8,937 nt of DNA, taken from Hadesarchaea archaeon DG-33 (GTDB lineage Archaea > Hadarchaeota > Hadarchaeia > Hadarchaeales > Hadarchaeaceae). Location: NCBI GenBank assembly GCA_001515185.1, contig LQHI01000021.1:1-8937 (forward strand), written 5' to 3'. Position 1 is the first letter of the stretch. The number at the start of each line of letters is the position of its first letter. Under the pieces are notes generated by a model. That model was not told the DNA's origin. It saw only the letters and a list, made by a program, of their open reading frames with translations, and made no database searches. Positions 5,558 to 8,937 of the stretch are shown here, one piece after another. The position numbers and the translations under genes are program-made.

Positions 5558-7417
5558 CTACATCACCCCATACGTCGGATCTTCACGCTGTTTAATCGCA
5601 ATTATCTCATCCAACACCGCTAGCTCATCGCCCGAAAGCAGATCCCGTAGATTCCGCTTCAGGGCGATCACGTGCTCTCTTGGGACATCCGTGTATAAGA
5701 CATCGTCCTCCTGAACGTTACGCCCGACCACCCCGCCCTCGATCGAAATCGCTAGCTCGTCCCCCAGCTTCGCCTCCTGCACCGATCGCTTCTCCTTTTG
5801 TAACTCGCGAATGATGCCGACCGAGCGCCCGTCCCTGCGCATGAGCGGATACTTTGGCCTGAGCACTCCCCCTAGCACGTCTACCCCAACAATTGCGGGG
5901 TGGCTACGCCTGAAAATATAACCAGGTTTCAGCGCGAACTTCCCTGGCCTGACATAAACCTCGAGACGCTTCGCCCGAATCTCCTCGCGCTTTTGTTTCG
6001 CCCAATCTTCGTAGCTTTCCAGGAGCTTGTAGATGACCTCATCATGCAACACGGATACATCCTCGCGCTTTGCCTCCGTCTGCGCATCGGGTAAAACTTT
6101 CACGTTGAATGCCAGCACCACTCCAAGAAGTGGATCACTCTTCACCACGCTCGCTGCCTCGACCACATCACGTCTTGAGACATCGCCAATATCTGCGCGG
6201 CGGATGGGTATGTCCTTCGCTTTGAGTTGACCTTCAAGCGCTTCAAGCGAGCCCAAAGCATCTGCCTTGAGCACGACCCCATTGACATCCGTGCTTATCC
6301 GAATGCGCTCCATCTCTTGCTGAAGCTCCTGCCAAAGTTTTTCCGCCTCTGATGTATCCTTGATCGCCCAGAGCGGGGCTCCGGCGACGACTCCCTCAAG
6401 ATTGGGTGCTGCGACTTTAACTCCGGCCGCCGCGGACACTCGCTCGACCGGTTTGAACTTGTCTTCGGGATCACGAATCTCGTCGAGCGGCTTCGGCTGG
6501 AGTAGAGCGCGGACCTTCGAGATAATCACCTTGTCGAGCCCTCCGACGGCAAATGTATTCCCCTTGGTGAACGTGCCATCATACACGATAACGTCGATGG
6601 CCTTCCCCAGCCCGACCTCCTCTTTCACCTCAAGCACAGTCCCCCGCGCCGGACCCGTCACCTCAATCACCAACTCCTTTTCGAGAAATCGCTGCGCCAA
6701 TCCAGCCAACATAGTAAGCACCTCGGGTACCCCTTCACCCGTCTTGGCGCTTGCCGGGACGATGCTAACTTGCTTTCGAAAATCACTCACTCGGTCGAAG
6801 CGTTCGGCTTCAAAGCCCAGCTCGTGGAGTTTGCCGACCAGCTCGTAAATCTTGTCGTCGAGCGCGCCCTGCACCTCGACGCGCTGGCGGGCGAACGAGT
6901 CAAGAAAGCATGCTTTGGGAGAGGGCTGCCACCACGGCAAAAGATCGATTTTGTTCGCGACAAGCATGAAGGGAGTTTTGTACGATTTCAAAATCGTCAG
7001 CGATTCAAGCGTCTGGGGCATGAAGCCTTCGTTGATGTCGACGACCAAAGCAGCGAGGTCGGCGAGCGCCCCTCCGCGGCGGCGCAGGTTAGTAAAGGCC
7101 TCGTGCCCGGGGGTGTCAATAAAAAGCAACCCGGGGAGAGTCATCTTTATTTTGAACTCCTCGAGAAGAGCACCACAAATTTGTTTGATGGTTTCCGCTG
7201 GGACTTCGGTCGCCCCTATGTGCTGAGAAATTCCACCTGACTCTCTGGCCGCGACTGCCGTGCCCCTGATGCTGTCTAACAATAAGGTCTTGCCGTGATC
7301 GACGTGCCCAAGCACCGAAATTATGGGCTGGCGGACTTTTCTCCCGACCATCTTCATCGCCTCGTTTTTAACATGCACTTGCTTTTGATTTAAACTGAGG
7401 CGCTTTGATGCACCCAT
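5558..7417 (-). CDS. infB: Translation initiation factor aIF5B (archaeal IF2)
   Basis: aIF5B is the GTPase that promotes joining of the ribosomal subunits at the end of initiation. The protein is 619 residues from ATG 7417, with no intein. G1 is GHVDHGKT (37-44), G2 is GISQHIGAT (62-70), G3 is DTPG (101-104), G4 is NKID (155-158) and G5 is SAK (223-225). An aIF5B-specific insert lies between G4 and G5 (about 160-220). A beta-barrel follows (about 245-350), then the IF2-type domain III and the C-terminal barrel with YVRPGKFALKPGYIFRRSHP and the tail LRDLLSGDELAVLDEI. The start is uncertain. ATG 7417 has no ribosome site, whereas ATG 7351 (residue 23) has GAGG eight bases upstream and would give 597 residues beginning MVGRKVRQPI, close to the family norm. 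The first 22 residues are Lys-rich and may not be translated. Confidence 0.96.
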   Translation of the reverse strand: MGASKRLSLNQKQVHVKNEAMKMVGRKVRQPIISVLGHVDHGKTLLLDSIRGTAVAARESGGISQHIGATEVPAETIKQICGALLEEFKIKMTLPGLLFIDTPGHEAFTNLRRRGGALADLAALVVDINEGFMPQTLESLTILKSYKTPFMLVANKIDLLPWWQPSPKACFLDSFARQRVEVQGALDDKIYELVGKLHELGFEAERFDRVSDFRKQVSIVPASAKTGEGVPEVLTMLAGLAQRFLEKELVIEVTGPARGTVLEVKEEVGLGKAIDVIVYDGTFTKGNTFAVGGLDKVIISKVRALLQPKPLDEIRDPEDKFKPVERVSAAAGVKVAAPNLEGVVAGAPLWAIKDTSEAEKLWQELQQEMERIRISTDVNGVVLKADALGSLEALEGQLKAKDIPIRRADIGDVSRRDVVEAASVVKSDPLLGVVLAFNVKVLPDAQTEAKREDVSVLHDEVIYKLLESYEDWAKQKREEIRAKRLEVYVRPGKFALKPGYIFRRSHPAIVGVDVLGGVLRPKYPLMRRDGRSVGIIRELQKEKRSVQEAKLGDELAISIEGGVVGRNVQEDDVLYTDVPREHVIALKRNLRDLLSGDELAVLDEIIAIKQREDPTYGVM

Positions 7418-7485
7418 TTTGAAAAAAATTAATTCTCGGGGCTAAGGCTACAATAGGAGGATATTTACCAAATGAACTCAGAAAG

Positions 7486-7493
7486 TATTTAAA
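7486..7493 (+). promoter_or_regulatory. TATA box of the zinc-ribbon/CFI-box gene
   Basis: TATTTAAA fits the archaeal TATA consensus well. Transcription would start about 25 bases downstream, near 7514-7518, so the mRNA would have almost no leader before ATG 7524. This agrees with the lack of a Shine-Dalgarno site there. The box lies in the 106-base divergent gap shared with infB, which may use a separate AT-rich stretch near 7463-7471 on the other strand. Confidence 0.5.
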
Positions 7494-7523
7494 GAATGTC
7501 GAAACTTACTAAATGTGCTTATT

Positions 7524-7898
7524 ATGGAGAAACAACAAGAAATTCCAAAAAAGAAACCCAAGGTTCCGATCGGTCTTCCGGTTGTTGTTTGTCCAGAATG
7601 CTACAAACCAATGGAAATCGTGGGGAAAGTAGACGTCGAAAAAAAAGAGATGGCCCTTTTCAAAAAACGAACTAGATTAGTCCCACACATTGAATTTCGC
7701 TGCCCCGATTGTGGAATGGAATGGAGGGAGTCACTCGAACGAAGAGGGGGAGGATGTTTTATCGCAACGGCGACTTTTGGGACTCCTATGGCACATGAGG
7801 TAAACATACTCAGGAAATTCAGGGATCTGCGGCGTGTCGTGAGAATTCTATTGATTCCTATCGTGAAGCTATTCAATTTGATCTATGGGAAACACTAA
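7524..7898 (+). CDS. Zinc-ribbon protein with C-terminal CFI-box motif
   Basis: The protein has 124 residues from ATG 7524; a GTG at 7515 is in frame but probably lies at the transcription start. Visible parts are a Lys-rich head (residues 1-16), a two-part zinc ribbon with Cys23-x2-Cys26 (CPEC) and Cys60-x2-Cys63 (CPDC), a Gly linker, then GGGCFIATATFGTPMAHEV starting at Gly75. The last motif and the following LRKFRDLRR match the CFI-box, a short element found at or near the C-terminus of many bacterial and archaeal proteins and suspected to act in protein sorting or membrane attachment. A hydrophobic tail (VVRILLIPIVKLFNLIYGKH, 105-124) follows and could sit on the membrane. There is no signal peptide. 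The function is unknown. It is the only plus-strand gene here, divergent from infB and convergent with sppA, and its sequence is more AT-rich than the translation genes. Confidence 0.8.
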   Translation: MEKQQEIPKKKPKVPIGLPVVVCPECYKPMEIVGKVDVEKKEMALFKKRTRLVPHIEFRCPDCGMEWRESLERRGGGCFIATATFGTPMAHEVNILRKFRDLRRVVRILLIPIVKLFNLIYGKH

Positions 7899-7929
7899 GA
7901 GGGCAAGTTTCTTATCGGCTATTCTCGAA

Positions 7930-7968
7930 ACAAATGGGAGCTACAAATATCAAAAGTTAAAATTACCT
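7930..7968 (-). terminator. Possible T-rich terminator after sppA
   Basis: Directly after the sppA stop (7971-7969) the minus strand reads through several short T runs (AATTTTAACTTTTG, then GATATTTG). It lies in the 70-base convergent gap with the CFI-box gene. T-rich stretches of this kind end transcription in archaea. I see no clear hairpin. Confidence 0.3.
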
Positions 7969-8937
7969 TTATCCTAAGTAAATAGGCAATGCTTCATTGT
8001 CTTCTTGTTGGTAGAGGGGTGTTTCGTATAACATATTCTCAAAGGCTCCTAGTGGGGGAGGTTCAATCTTGACTACTTCTGCTTCCGCATATTCGATTCC
8101 AGCCAATTCGCAAGCTTGCTTGATTGTGTCTTCCACATCTCCAAGTTTGTCCACAAGCCCAAGCTCGAAGGATTTATTGCCGTTGAACCACCCTCCCTCA
8201 ACCAGGACATACCAAGGATTCTCGATGTTCTCCTCCACGTTCTCGATTTTCTCCCTCATAAGCTCAGTTTCTTCTATCACTATGTTGAAGAATGAATTTT
8301 TGGCCTCCTCGACTTTAAGCCTCAAAAATCCCCGCTCGTTTTCGTCTAGAACTCCATCCTCCCAGAGGGTTTTGAATTTCCCGGAAGAAATAGCAGTAAT
8401 CTCCTCAACATTTTCCGGCTCCACAGGAACTGGCTCGCCAAGCTCTATGTACACTCCGATGCTTCCAACTTCGGAAAATGGATGCGCAACTATCATATCG
8501 GCTCCCAAAGAGACCAAGTATGAACCAGATGCCGCTGCCCCTCTAACAAACGCTACAACTGGCTTTTCAAAACGCTTGACCATCGAATACATCTCGTAAC
8601 TAGCTGTTGCATACCCCCCAGGCGAATCCACGACTAAAACAACAGCCTTAATACTAGTATCTCTCCTGGCATTCTCAAGTGATCTCTGAAGTTCCCCAGT
8701 AGTGGTATAAAATATGGATTCTTCGCCAGTTATGAGTTCACCTCGTAGTTCGATGACGGCTATCTTATTTTTTTTGGGAAGTGCGGGCAGACCTAAAGCC
8801 CAGAATATCGAAATTACGGCTACCGATAGAACTATGATCCCAACTATGATCTTTAGTCTTCTACCTACCGCCTTTTTACTTTCCCGTAAAATTTTCCTTT
8901 GCTTTCTCGTATTATCAGCCCCTCTTATTTTTCCTCT
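7969..8937 (-). CDS. sppA: Signal peptide peptidase SppA (S49 family), 5' end beyond the window
   Basis: The frame is open from the right edge to TAA 7971-7969, giving 322 visible residues with no ATG, GTG or TTG near the edge, so the start lies outside. In visible numbering there is a basic cytosolic head (1-28), one membrane helix (about 29-51, LKIIVGIIVLSVAVISIFWA) and an outward-facing protease domain starting AVIELRG (60-66). VLVVDSPGG (100-108) is the family signature. Ser137 in GAAASGSYLV is the expected nucleophile and Lys189 in SSGKFKTLW the expected general base, forming the Ser/Lys dyad. The FNGNKSFELGLVDKLG stretch near the end is typical too. Such enzymes clear signal-peptide remnants and other peptides from the membrane. 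A GTG at 8631 falls inside VVDSPGG and would remove the membrane anchor, so it is not the start. The gene is convergent with the CFI-box gene. Confidence 0.93.
   Translation of the reverse strand, partial: RGKIRGADNTRKQRKILRESKKAVGRRLKIIVGIIVLSVAVISIFWALGLPALPKKNKIAVIELRGELITGEESIFYTTTGELQRSLENARRDTSIKAVVLVVDSPGGYATASYEMYSMVKRFEKPVVAFVRGAAASGSYLVSLGADMIVAHPFSEVGSIGVYIELGEPVPVEPENVEEITAISSGKFKTLWEDGVLDENERGFLRLKVEEAKNSFFNIVIEETELMREKIENVEENIENPWYVLVEGGWFNGNKSFELGLVDKLGDVEDTIKQACELAGIEYAEAEVVKIEPPPLGAFENMLYETPLYQQEDNEALPIYLG

Noticed and set aside
6360..6848. 162-codon plus-strand open frame opposite infB
   Set aside because: It mirrors aIF5B sequence, is rich in Ser, Thr and Pro, and lacks family features.
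8069..8599. 176-codon plus-strand open frame opposite sppA
   Set aside because: The minus strand carries the SppA catalytic Ser and Lys; the plus-strand product is a low-complexity Ser-rich mirror.
7969..8631. SppA as a short protein starting at GTG 8631
   Set aside because: That codon is the Val in VVDSPGG; the same frame continues upstream with conserved AVIELRG and a membrane helix to the window edge.
1..8937. CRISPR arrays, insertion sequences, tRNA or rRNA genes, inteins
   Set aside because: I saw no regularly spaced repeats, terminal inverted repeats, transposase frames, cloverleaf motifs or intein blocks; nearly every base belongs to a conserved gene.

Overview
The window is a piece of an archaeal chromosome. 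The evidence is a run of archaeal/eukaryotic-type information-processing genes, nearly all on the minus strand: aIF5B, ribosomal protein S6e, aIF2-gamma, a PIN-domain nuclease, RNA polymerase subunit Rpo7, Spt4 and a GTP-dependent dephospho-CoA kinase (DUF359). There are no bacterial housekeeping genes. AT-rich TATA-like boxes stand upstream of two genes, and short leaders and GTG/TTG starts are common. I cannot place the lineage from the sequence alone; an uncultured lineage known from metagenomes is possible.

Layout, read in the direction of transcription on the minus strand: sppA (its 5' end lies beyond base 8937, it stops at 7969); then, pointing the other way on the plus strand, a small zinc-ribbon protein with a CFI-box C-terminus (7524-7898); then the main minus-strand block infB/aIF5B (7417-5558), rps6e (5449-5048), eif2g (about 4933-3719), PIN nuclease (3706-3317), membrane pyrophosphatase hppA (3297-1267), a small frameshifted gene (1265-1084), rpo7 (1083-529), spt4 (532-about 362/370) and dephospho-CoA kinase (368 to beyond base 1). 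From the PIN gene to the kinase the genes overlap or nearly touch, so they look like one transcription unit. A TATA-like box before eif2g suggests that this unit starts there.

How the genes fit together: most serve translation initiation (aIF5B, aIF2-gamma), the small ribosomal subunit (S6e, probably the PIN nuclease) or transcription (Rpo7 pairs with Rpo4; Spt4 pairs with Spt5). An integral-membrane ion-pumping pyrophosphatase sits in the middle of this operon, in the place where, as I recall, several other archaea carry a soluble inorganic pyrophosphatase. Translation and transcription release pyrophosphate, so the location makes sense, but here the energy would be saved as an ion gradient. 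Motifs suggest a K+-dependent enzyme, possibly Na+-transporting.

The main anomalies are two reading-frame breaks in the same operon. The C-terminus of Spt4 is out of frame: the canonical ending GKYALRVR is present in another frame. A roughly 60-codon Lys-rich gene filling the gap between hppA and rpo7 is split by a one-base shift. These are either sequencing/assembly errors or real lesions. The distal part (about 7440-8937) is visibly more AT-rich than the translation block.
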